Positions 44,506 to 55,200 of a stretch of DNA of 64,000 nucleotides are shown here, in pieces. Each line of letters opens with the position of its first letter. Position 1 is the stretch's first letter. The stretch lies in assembly GCA_038501785.1 (NCBI GenBank), contig JBAMJR010000154.1, forward strand, positions 5,252,001-5,316,000, read 5' to 3'. This stretch comes from Myoxocephalus aenaeus. Taxonomy: Eukaryota; Chordata; Actinopteri; Perciformes; Cottidae. A program made the translations under genes and the position numbers. The notes below the pieces were generated by a model that saw only the letters and a list, made by a program, of their open reading frames with translations, was not told where the DNA came from and ran no database searches.

Positions 44506-45339
44506 AACATGAACTGGACTGCCATCAGAGGTTCATATTTAGGCGTTGTAGGTTTTCCAGATGTTTGCCTTATGAACGTGGACGTACTACAGCTACCTTG
44601 TTAACCTGACTAAGTGTCACAGCTTTAACATGCTGTCCACATTTTCCAGCTGCTTTTTGCCACTTTTATTTTGTTGAACATTGTTATCTCTTTAATAATG
44701 ACAGTGGTGCTCTACCCTTCATTTTTAACAATCAAATGACCCAAATAATGTGCATCTCTCACAGAACGTAGTAGATTCACTTGTATTTATATCATTTGTA
44801 ATATCGGTTGACATTGTAAGAGTAGTACATTTCTGCAGCAACGGTCTGACATCGAAGACAATCTCTGTCACAGTTCAGCGTCCATCTTCTCCTGCCGCTC
44901 TGTCTCTCACACACTTAATCAGTTCAGTGCACCTATTTGTCACACCCATCTCATCAGCCTATTCTGTATTCTGTGCAGAAACAGCAGTCGCTCGCCCAAT
45001 GAGAATATGTAGTGTTTCAAGGGGAAGTTCACTGGGCTCGCCTTCCTTTCTACATTCACACAGAAAGGCACCCGGCTACTCTGCCTTACTGTTACGCACC
45101 AAAAAGAGGTGCCGCTAATCACATGACACTGATCTCAAAAGACCAAACGGTGCTGCTACAAGAACCAAAATAGTATGAATAAAGGATTCACAGTGATTAA
45201 GCAGATGATTAAAACAGGGTTAATGTGGATGTCCTGGGGAGCGGCAGGGTGTGTAACTATTGGTGGAAAACACTGCTGGACAAAGCTTGTGTTAAACGCT
45301 CCCTGGGTAAATACAGATAATATGAATACACACTGATAG

Positions 45340-45424
<85 letters not shown>

Positions 45425-45780
45425 TGTAATGGTAAAGTACAAGGTCAAATGAACTGAAGAGGCAGAGGCACTGTTACTTGCTTTTATGATAAATAGCAAG
45501 CAGTTTAGTTTAATGTTGTTGCTCACAAGGAAACCATATGATCAGTGTCTAGTACACACAAAGCAAACAATATGTCACACACTGGCGACTGTGAAAAGTA
45601 GTGAAATGTATTGGCTGAACACTTCATAATATGTGACAGTTGAACCTGACTTCAACAACTTGTGGAGCGTTTACCAGCCCAACATGCTTTGAAATGTAGG
45701 TGGTCAGAGAAAGTGTTTATTGTTGTGCACTGTGAGGTAACAGGATGAAGGTTTCCAGGTGGCAGGCAGCCCGTTCTTGT
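44506..45780. other. Intergenic: a (CA)n run, no gene
   Basis: It holds a (CA)n microsatellite at 45343-45420. A 122-codon open frame on plus (44750-45118) has no recognisable domain or splice context and is rejected. Nothing else is supported. Confidence 0.45.
45343..45420. repeat. (CA)n microsatellite
   Basis: Uninterrupted CA run of about 78 bp. Confidence 0.97.
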
Positions 45781-45795
45781 TTTATTCGTCTTCAT

Positions 45796-47024
45796 CTAGT
45801 CCGAGTCGCTGCTGCAGGAGCTGCTCGAGGACTACAGCAGGGACAAACATCGTCATGAATTAATAATTGAATGATAGAACCAGTAACAATCAGTAATAAT
45901 GATGAATATATTTTTCGATCTAGGATTTTGTATTAATAAAATGGTTCATTCCTGACTTACTTTATGTTTTGTATTTCAAATTGACTTTATTTGCTGCTTT
46001 TGTACTCACAACCTTAAACCAGAACCAGAAGTGTAGCCTGCAGTGGGTTTGTAGAGCTGAAGAGACCCATTGTCGTCATGGTAAGATTTGACTAAATCTC
46101 AATAGAGTGATCATCCATCTTTACAGATTCAGCTTTAAACCAACTGTACACCTGAGCCTAACGGTGACTCTAGTACACTCAGGTGACAGGGGGTTCTACT
46201 ATTTTGTCACTAAACTGGCAACTGAATGTATTAAGAATCTAAGAATAGGATTTGTGAATAAACTATTTCTCGTTTTTTTACTTTAACTGTAACTAAAGAA
46301 TTGCATGAGTGTAATTGGCTACTTATTAGTGGACTGTGATACAGACTCCATGATTTGCTCTTTACAATGATCAATAAATCAACCGGATCTTACCCCGTGA
46401 CACTTATTTCCTTTCTTGTGGCAATGGTCATGCATGTGACCATGATTGTGTTTGTGCCCATGCCCGTGATGCCCATGACCACGACCACGACCACAGCCAC
46501 GACCGTGTCCATGATCATGCCCATGCCTATGACCACGACCACGACCACAACCACGACCGTGTCCATGATCGTGTCCATGTCCATGTCCATGATCGTGTCC
46601 ATGTCCGTGATCAGGACCAGGGCCAGGACCAGGGCCAGGACCAGGACCAGGACCAGGACCAGGACCATGTCCATGCCCATCATGTCCATAGCTAGGTCCA
46701 TACCCTCCACAAGGTGGGGCTACAGGATAGTACGCAGGCGGCCCACATGGCTGAGGAGGGCAGGGTTGGGGTGGGGCAGTGCCTGGTGGACATTGAGGAT
46801 ACTGTCCTCCTGGCATTGGCTGAGGTTGACCGCCAGAGGGATACTGGTTTCCTAGTTACACAAAAGGGGTGGGGCTAATCATTTTTCACATTCAGTTTGT
46901 ATACACTTGATGTTCAATGCAATAAAGAAAGTTTCATATAAAGGACGGGGATGATGTTTTAGTGAAAGAAAGAAAAAAGACAGTTAAGACAAGAGAGGGA
47001 TTTACCTCTGTTATTCCTGTACAT
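45796..47024 (-). CDS. Small His/Gly/Pro-rich protein, gene A of a tandem pair
   Basis: Not a protein I can name. Exons: non-coding first exon ending at 47766, then 47024-47006 (MYRNNR|G), 46851-46394 and 45831-45796, giving 170 residues. The order is a Pro/Gln/Cys/Tyr-rich head (PQCPPGTAPPQPCPPQPCGP), a GP run, and a long region of alternating Gly-His and Gly-Arg with a duplicated GRGCGRGRGH block. A Cys-His core CHKKGNKCHG follows, then a short tail SSSSSCSSDSD. There is no signal peptide or membrane segment. His and Cys density suggests metal binding, but that is inference. The Cys-His core, the Ser/Asp tail on its own exon, phases and TATA promoter are shared with gene B, so expression of a real gene is likely although most of the protein is low complexity. 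Confidence 0.75.
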
Positions 47025-47646
47025 CTCACAATTCCAGATGTAAACCCTGAAACTGAAAGAAGACACTTCTTTACACACAAATCCCCAAATTAAATAACTT
47101 TTAATGTAAATTCAGATATGAGCATGTGTAAAACCTAAAATGCGATGTTGTGTTGAAACAAAGCAAATGCAGGTTGGCAAGTTTAAACTGCAGGTATAAG
47201 TTGGACCAAACTATTTAGTTTTTGTTTGACCCGACAGAGTTTGCCTAGAGGGAGGGACACTGGAGAAATGTGCCCACATGTCAATCTGGCTACTGTAACT
47301 CATGTTTGAGCATGAGTTTTTTTAAGAGAATGTTTTTAAAGACAGCGCTAAGTAAACAACTGTAAAGCAAACTAAAGTTCCTACAAGCTGGTGAAGTTAA
47401 ACAAGTGCTGGTCTACTGTAACTAATGGGCACCGCTAAGAATAGCCGTGATATGGTAATATATACTGGTAACTGGTGAGTAGATAATAGCTGGTAAGATT
47501 AGGAGCTGTGTGATCAGTAGTAGCTGTTAGCTAAAACTGGTGTAAGTGTAAATATCAAATATAATTTACGTAGGTATGATGAAGACACGATCACAAAAAG
47601 ATGCAATACATTTAACAAAGGAAATGGATGTAAGCAAGATGATATC

Positions 47647-47647
<1 letters not shown>

Positions 47648-47729
<82 letters not shown>
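47648..47729. repeat. (CA)n microsatellite in the first intron of gene A
   Basis: Uninterrupted CA run of about 82 bp, roughly 40 bp inside the donor at 47766. Confidence 0.97.
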
Positions 47730-47731
<2 letters not shown>

Positions 47732-47765
47732 TATGTTATTCCTAGATAGCTATTAATGAACTTAC

Positions 47766-47822
47766 CGTGTGCTGGAGTTCAGATCCACAGCTGCAGCATT
47801 CAGCTGGCTCGGCCTTTATATG
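47766..47822 (-). promoter_or_regulatory. TATA promoter and non-coding first exon of gene A
   Basis: On the minus strand CTTCATATAAAGG (TATAAA at 47820-47815) is followed about 55 bp later by CCAGCACACG|gtaagt, a clean donor. Transcription should start about 25-30 bp after the TATA box, near 47788. The arrangement matches gene B's promoter. Confidence 0.65.
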
Positions 47823-48424
47823 AAGCCACGCCTAAACTAGAAACAGGGCCAATGGGCTGAGCCTAAACTCCCACCAACAAATGTGTGAAAACATTTCGAG
47901 ATTGTGTTCCTATTGATGACATAACAGTTTATGTGTTTGTGTCACCACAGAGCACCCTGGGTTTCCCCCCAGGATTGTTTCAGTGTTTTACAAACTCCAG
48001 CAGAACATTTGAGGGGTCTAAGGGAGAGGATGTTGTGTGCTGGACAGATTGTGAGGCATATTTGTGAAATTGAGCTGCATAGATAAAACATACTTAACTG
48101 GAAAGATACCGAAATCACAACGGACAACATGCAGGGACTTAAACAAAAGTTAGGGAAATCAAAAGGTTGACCTGAATACAGTGACATGTCTTCAGTCAGA
48201 ATAAAGAACAAATGAAGCGGTGAGAGAATCTTCTCTGTTTTAACTCTAAACTTTATTCTCTTATAGTGTTTTTGGCACAAAGCCATGCACACAATGAAAA
48301 CAACATTTGTCAGGACATGCTTTTGATCGAGTTGTAAAGAACCTTTTCAGTTCATTTGTAATTCTTGGCAAAGGTTTTCAGGTGGTAACTTGTCTTGTTT
48401 CTTTTCCGAGCCGGGAATCATCAT
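47823..48424. other. Spacer between genes A and B, nothing recognised
   Basis: It separates the gene A promoter from the terminal exon of gene B, and the gene B 3' UTR should occupy its right part. No coding sequence seen. Confidence 0.4.
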
Positions 48425-48436
48425 CTAGTCAGAATC

Positions 48437-48471
<35 letters not shown>

Positions 48472-49803
48472 AGGAGCTGCTGGAGTACTACAGCAGGGAC
48501 GGACATACAAGAAGGAACATGTAATAGTGCTGTTCAGTGGGACTCTCTATAGCCCTGGAAACAATAGCCCTTAAAAATAATAGGAACATTTTATTTACAA
48601 GCTTTCCTTGCCCTCGAGTAACCTGTATAGATAACTACAAATTTGACACTATATTACAAATGAATACAGACTGTGGTAATATTAAAAGAGTACTAATCAA
48701 TATAGAAACCCATTTGACACATGTTTGAACACTTAATATCAACACACAAAAAAAACTAAATATCCCATATTCACACAAATGCTAGTCAGGTCAGATAACA
48801 CTTTACATATGAACGGACAATTGGAACTGGAGAGAAATAAAATATGGATGAAGACACCTGGGAAAAGATATGTTCTAGAGGTGACAGGAGTTTGGGAGGC
48901 AGCTTTAGAAAGAACATTGGAAGGTTAAATTAGGTTCCTTCGGACCCGCTGACAGACCTTTTGGCAAAAAGTCAAAGAAGAAAATTGAGAAAATTCTAGA
49001 AATGGACAGACTATTGTTCCCATTGGAAGTATCAACCCGAACAGCACTTTACCACAGGCCAGTGTTATACACTGCATGTTTAGAAAATAATTACTTCTAA
49101 TTGGATGAAGCAACATCCTCCCACGGTTGTTCAATGGCTTTAAAAAGTCAAACATGTTTACATGATGGAACACATGACTGAAAGGGTTAATCAGTTATTG
49201 ACCATTTTAGTTGAGAATCTTACTGTTTAGATGTCTTATTTGTAGGTATATGTATAGGTAGGTGTGTGAGTTCTACATCGGCACAGTGTTATTTCATCTA
49301 AATGTGCATGTATGTTAAGTGAAGCCCAATCTCAAGGTGATTCTGTTTTGTAATTGTAATTGCCTGTTAATGGGTGTTGATGGCAATGAATTTCAAAAGA
49401 AGAAAAAAACGTGTTTCACTGAATTCTGAACAAAATCCACTTTATGTTGTAAACTAATTTAATCTTAATCTTACCCCGTGGCAGTCCTTTCCTTTCTTGT
49501 GACACTTGAGATGCTTGTGACCTCCCTTGTGCCTGCGCTTGCACTTTTGTCCTTGTCCATGTCCTTGTCCATGACCATGTCCATGACCATGACCATGCCC
49601 ATGTCCATGCCCATGTCCATGTCCATGCCCACCACGGCCTCCATGTCCACCACGGCCTCCTCGATTACAGTGCCCCCCTGTAATTGGTCAAAAATCTATA
49701 TCTAGTAAATGTGAATGTCAAGTATGTAATATGCATTCAATACATTTGGAAGAAAGAGGAAATAATGAATCAAAAGCAACTGTTATTTACCTCGTCCGGA
49801 CAT
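48425..49803 (-). CDS. Small His/Gly-rich protein, gene B of a tandem pair
   Basis: Paralogue of gene A. Coding exons 49803-49791 (MSGR|G), 49677-49475 and 48487-48425 give 92 residues; a non-coding exon ends at 50010. The protein runs MSGRGGHCNRGGRGGHGG, then about ten Gly-His dipeptides, GQGHGQGQ, a basic stretch KCKRRHKGGHKHLK, the core CHKKGKDCHG, and a tail YSSSSC plus a Ser run ending DSD. It shares with gene A the Cys-His core, the phase-1 first coding intron, the phase-0 intron directly after CHG, and a separate Ser/Asp tail exon. It lacks gene A's Pro-rich head. The serine run is encoded by a pure (AGC)n tract, so its length probably varies between individuals. No signal peptide. Function unknown; metal binding is inference. 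Confidence 0.77.
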
Positions 49804-50009
49804 CTCCCAAAGATCCCCTGCAGGCAATTGAATGTCTCGTCAAAAGATAAATAAGAAAACACTTTACAAAAGATTCAAAAGTAATAGCAAATGCAACTGT
49901 AAGGCCTGTTAAAGAGTATGATATGATATGTACAACAATTACAAATGATACCTAAAGCAACACCATCTGAATGCATGCATGCAGATATATACATACATAT
50001 ATAACTCAC

Positions 50010-50063
50010 TGTGTGCTGGATAGCAGATCTGCAGACACACCTGTTACCTGCTGCTCCTTTTAT
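50010..50063 (-). promoter_or_regulatory. TATA-like promoter and non-coding first exon of gene B
   Basis: On the minus strand CTTCACATAAAAGGAGC (near 50065-50049) sits where gene A has CTTCATATAAAGG. It is followed by a short exon ending CCAGCACACA|gtgagt. The shared words on both sides of the TATA box support common descent of the two promoters. Confidence 0.6.
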
Positions 50064-51419
50064 GTGAAGCTCCACCTGAACCTAAAGCCGTCCATCAGGC
50101 CAGGGCAGCTCCCTCCCTCTTTCATCAGAACACATTTTCATTGTGAGGGTACGGCATGCGATACAGTGTGTATAATCTGTACCATAAGTACATGGAGCTA
50201 TGAATACTGGTGTTGTGATCATAACTAGATAACTACAGCTCGGGACGTGTCTCACACACAAACACACATCATGTCACAAAATGTGCTAGTTTTGAGTTAT
50301 TATGTCCTCCGCACAGCTAGTTTGACAACCCTGTTTGTTTGGAACATTCTCCTCGTAGCGACGCAGTGTGATGTTATCAGGAGAGAAAACTCCTCTGGAG
50401 AGCGATGACAGACGTTTAGGCTGAGCTGTCCGTTCTCTCACACACACACGTCTCTTATTTACAGAAGAGGAATAGGGCCACATGTGAAACATTTTAGTTT
50501 ATTTGAGTTTAAAGTCAGAATTGTAAGATTTAAGTCACAATTCTGATAATCAAAATTCTGAGATTCAAGTCTGAATTCTGAGATTAAAATCAGGAATTCA
50601 GAGTTTAAAGTCAGTATTCTTACTCTTTTTTATTCACTGAAGTCTCACATGTCAAGCATCTCATGGCAAGTCTTTTAGGAGTCACATCTCAATTCTCAGG
50701 TTAAGACTTGATGGGGTTAAATCATAGGTCAAGTCTTTAGGGAGTCAAGTCTCAAGTTTAATGTTTTTGTTGTTTTTGTTGAGGAGAAAGGTGGGGAAAG
50801 GTGGGGGAGCTTTCTTATCAGCATCTGGTCACGCCGAAGACTTGCCAAAGAGTAGATACTGGCTGAACCAGTCACAAAGTCTTGTCTTGTGCCTCTGCAG
50901 GGAACCGTCACCTCAGCTACGAAAAGAAACAAACTCTCAAAATATTCCTCACGACCACACCTGGAACTCTTAGACAATTAAAAATATCAGGTGTGCCGGA
51001 GACAGCAATATGGGTCAAAGGGCAAAGATCTGGAGCTAATTGGTTCTCCACTGAACACATCAGGGTATAATGAATGACCAATAAAGCAGACACTGTGGCT
51101 GAGTGCTGGCAGTGAGAATGAAAGGTTGCACGTTTTGAAACACCGCTGCTACTTCCACTCTCGCATCTGCTGAACTGTTCCCTTGACAATAGGAGAACAA
51201 ATAGCAATGCAGAGGAGGTGGCGCAAGGCTGCTCGGACAACTTCCTCCTTCTGCATTAAGGTCCAAACATCATGGGACACAGAAGTTCATATATTGGATG
51301 TTCCAAAAGAAGTCAACATGGTCTCCTCTGTGAAGGCCTCGTTTGTGTCGCTGCATTTTGAGTTTTGCATACAAACCTTTGGCCTTATCAATACAACAAT
51401 TCAGGATTGATCAGGAACA
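50064..51419. other. Intergenic with degenerate short repeats
   Basis: At about 50505-50625 the words GTCAGAATTCTGAGATTAAA recur with changes at a spacing near 22 bp. At about 50640-50760 a second family (AAGTCTTTAGGAGTCA) appears. No exon, RNA gene or clear transposon end was recognised elsewhere in the stretch. Confidence 0.55.
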
Positions 51420-51436
51420 TTTATTGTGAGTTTATT
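51420..51436 (-). terminator. Candidate polyadenylation signals of LSS
   Basis: Two TTTATT words on the plus strand (AATAAA on minus), about 790-800 bp after the LSS stop. They are the first clear pair downstream outside the repeat at 51636-51870. Assigned by position. Confidence 0.35.
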
Positions 51437-51635
51437 TACATTTTTTAACAGGACATTTCCATACAGTACGTGCTCGGAGTTTGATACTTAGCTGAGCACA
51501 AACCAATGTGAAGCAATATAGGTACAAGTACAAAGCCAAGCACATTCATTGGAGATACATCCAGTCAAGATAATACCATAGAAACATAATTTATCCTAAT
51601 TGCAAATGGCAGGGATATAAGGCAACATGGACATG

Positions 51636-51870
51636 AATGTTTTAATTCAATTCAGTTTATTTTATATAGCCCAACATCACAAATTTGCCTCGGAGGGCTT
51701 TACAATCTGTACACATAACATCCCTGTCCTGGGACCTCACATCGGATCAGGAAAAACTCCCCAAAATAAAGATAGTAAAAACCCTTTCACAGGGATAAAA
51801 GGGAAGAAACCTGAGGGAGAGCAACAGAGGAGGATCCCTCTCCCCGGATGGACAGAAGCAATCATTCATT
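51636..51870. repeat. Percomorph-type interspersed repeat in the probable LSS 3' UTR
   Basis: TTCAATTCAGTTTATTTTAT, then CAAATTTGCCTCGGAGGGC and GAGCAACAGAGGAGGATCC in this order form a dispersed repeat I recognise by look from many spiny-rayed fish genomes. The family name is not certain. It lies between the LSS stop and the candidate poly(A) signals. Confidence 0.6.
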
Positions 51871-52221
51871 TAACACACTTGGTAAACCAGAGCACATGAA
51901 CTGGGTGTCTTGGACAGCCGCATGTTATTGCAAAATGCTTTGAGGGAGTAGCTCTGATGGATGAGCCGTCCTGGAACGTCAACACAGAAAGTAATTCAAA
52001 GAATGAAGGGCAGGTCTTTATCTGATGGATTCAAGTCTGAAGACGCAGCTGAAGTGTTCACAAATTCAAACAATTGACGTAGGCTGACTGCATTTCAACG
52101 TTCATTACTCCCATAGGACAGTTTATGTGTCACCCACAAAAAAGATGCACATCCCAATGATGAACTGAACGTGGCTGTTTTCTCATGCTAGCACATCGTC
52201 CGATGAATCCTTTACAAGTCT

Positions 52222-55200
52222 TCACAGCTTGACCTTCCCAGCCAATGGACTGCTGGGGAAAAGAGTTGAGAAGCGACCGAGCGTCCAGACTGTGAAGACA
52301 TTTCTGTAGGAGGTGTAGCTGATCGCACAGCTCTTGTTGAACACACCCGCAATATTCTCCTGAGAAGGGGAATGACAGATCAAAGCTCACATTATATTTT
52401 ATACCGTCACTGGATTCATTTCTTATTAGTTGTATCGGAGGCGTAAGCTAAGATTAATTTGAGAATAGGACATGTAATTAATGAGATTGATGGAATCACC
52501 TGTGGCCAGTCTCCGTTGGGCAGCTGGTTGTCAATCAGCAGCTGCACTCCTCTCTCCATAGCCCGCCTGTCAGGATGCCTGGTTACACACACAAGAGGTT
52601 TCAATTTCATGAATTTGGCTTGAATTCAGTTCAATTCAATTCGATCCAATTTACGGTCAACAAGTTTCTGCCGTAGCCAGGTGAATAAACTGGCAAAGGC
52701 AAATACATAAATAATATAAATACATGACACGCAACTAATATCAACAGTAGAGCTTTACTCTGGCCTGGACCAACACAAAGCCGATGCTAATTTGCCAAAC
52801 CTGATCCCATTATACCCAGTCTCATTGTGATCCAGCGTAAACACCAAGCCTCCGAGTTGAGCCCTGCTTTACCTGACAGCCATGAGGCCTAACAAAGCCC
52901 AGCAGGTGTTGTGGATCTGAGCGCTGCTGCTCTGGACGTAGCGCCGCTGCTCGCAAGACTCAAAGTCCTCCCCCCAGCCTCCGTCCGGCATCTGCCGGTC
53001 CAGCAGGAACTGGCAGGCTCTCTGCACCTCAACGCACACATCCCTGGAAACAGAGGCACAGCCGTGTATTTAAGAATGTAGTTCATGATGTCCTGTGTGG
53101 CTTGGCAGGTTAAAGGGGAACCAGGTCCATTTACAGAATTCATACATTATGTTATTCCTGTGGTCTGAGAAAGTCCTAAAATATGAGTAAAGATGAACAA
53201 CGGTCTCCAAAAGAGTTAAAACTCTAATTTGTGATGTCATAACGTATAAAGCGTTCAACTGCTCCATAGACAATGATATTGATGACATTGAGAGTATATA
53301 AGTAATGCTACTTCTTCTGTTTCACAACTGGAACACTCCAATAGCGTAAAGCTCATTTGGGTATAAAGATATTCTGGGGCTCCACAGAATCAGTCTCCCA
53401 TTCATTGTCTATGGAGCAGCTCCAGCCTTAATACTTGATGACATCACAAGTTTAAGACTCTGGTTTCTGGCTGTAAGAGAGAGTAGCTCATATTATAGCT
53501 CAATAACATATTGAAATTGTTAATTTAGGTGGTGTTCCCCTTTAAGCTGCACACTGTTGCTGTGGGTCAAAAACGATGTTCATGGTTCAGTTTGGAGCAC
53601 TTACCCATCCTTGTACACGTGACCCATACAAGCGAAGGCTTCAAGGCCGAACCATATTCCATATGTGAAGCACACGCCCCAAGACCTGAGCATGAGCACA
53701 AGAGCATTATTTTATATGACCCACAACCTGTCCACTAGGTAGGATATCAGGTTGTGAAATAGTGCGGTCTCACCCTTCCCAGGATCCGTCAGGCCTCTGC
53801 ACCTTCCTGCAGTACTCCAGTCCTTCTCTTAGAGTGGACCTGAAAAAGAAATGAACAAACGCATAAACAGAAAACCTCTGACTCGTTCCTTCTAAAACTC
53901 AGAGAACTGAGAAATGATTTAGGTTTCAATGCTGAGTTTTAAGTTATTTTATTGAGGTTTATGCCATTTTCATTCATTCCATCAGATTAGTCAGGCGTTT
54001 CTGTGCCATTCAGTACTTCACACTAATACACTGTATGTGTGTAGAATACCTTATCTCCTCAGCACGGTGTTCAGGGTCTGCCTTCTGGAAGTGTTTCAGA
54101 GCCTGCATCACTGCTGAGGTACATTCCACATAGGTATAATCTATCATGATGTCACCTGTGAGTGAGTGAGTGAGAGAGTGAGTGAGAGAGTGAGAGGGTT
54201 ACTAATAAACATCACATTTCACAACACATACTGCATCCTCTTTTTAAATATGGAAACATGGCAATGATTTTGACCTTTTGATATTGCAACATATTCAGAG
54301 CGTAATGGAAAAAGTTTTCCAGCCTTTGAATGCTGCAAAAGGAGACCGAAATGTCAAGTTTATATTTGGCTATTTCTTAGTTTCCCTTTTCACTTCAATC
54401 AAGTCAGTGACCTTTATGTCATGCCTTTTTGATAGTAATGAATCTAATTATATCGCTATCTCCACAATGTTGTATAATAACATACAGTAGTGAAGAGCAA
54501 TGCATACTGACAGTAACAAACCTACCAAACACCTCGGACGGGTTGAGCAGCTCCAGGAGTCTCCCTCCTCTCTTAGTTTCATATGTAGCAAATCCACGGT
54601 CAGAATTTCTCATGCTCAGCAACTACAAGAGAAGAAGGACATTTGGTGAAGGAGCTTGGATAATGAAAGACTTCACATGTGTACAAGAAGGACTGTGGAC
54701 TGTTTGGATTGCTGTCTGATATTAAACAAACGTGATATGACATATTACTGAATGAGCATTAAAGCTGCTGGTATGTGGACTTTGTTACTTTTGGACAGTC
54801 AGGCTGGCTGATTAGCTCGGTCTCCTGTCTTTGTGCTCAACTAACTTACTTCTTCAGAAAGTGCATATGCATTCTTTCCAAATATAGAACTATTCATTTA
54901 ACCCAGTTTCATCCAAATAGCTTACACTACCAAAAAGACCTAAACTCATGAGTATGAATCTTCATAAAAGGTCAACTTCTCCTCCAGTATTCACTGCAGA
55001 CCCACCACATTGACGGCATCATACAGGCGCTCTGAGGTGACAGGCTGGCCGATTGAGGGACAAAGCTCCTGCAGCAGCATCACTGACTTCAGGCCCTCTG
55101 CTGTGCAGTCAGCCACGATCCACCCACAGTCGCGGGTACTGAAGGGGAAGCCTCCCTGGCAAAAATAAATGCAGGGATTAAAAAAATAAATACAAATAGA

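Noticed and set aside
44750..45118. 122-codon open frame on plus
   Set aside because: No domain, no promoter or splice context, hydrophobic and Ser-rich by chance composition.
46355..46855. 166-codon plus-strand frame (MPMTTTTTTATTVS…)
   Set aside because: It is the antisense of the His/Gly-rich exon of gene A, which has correct splice sites and a paralogue.
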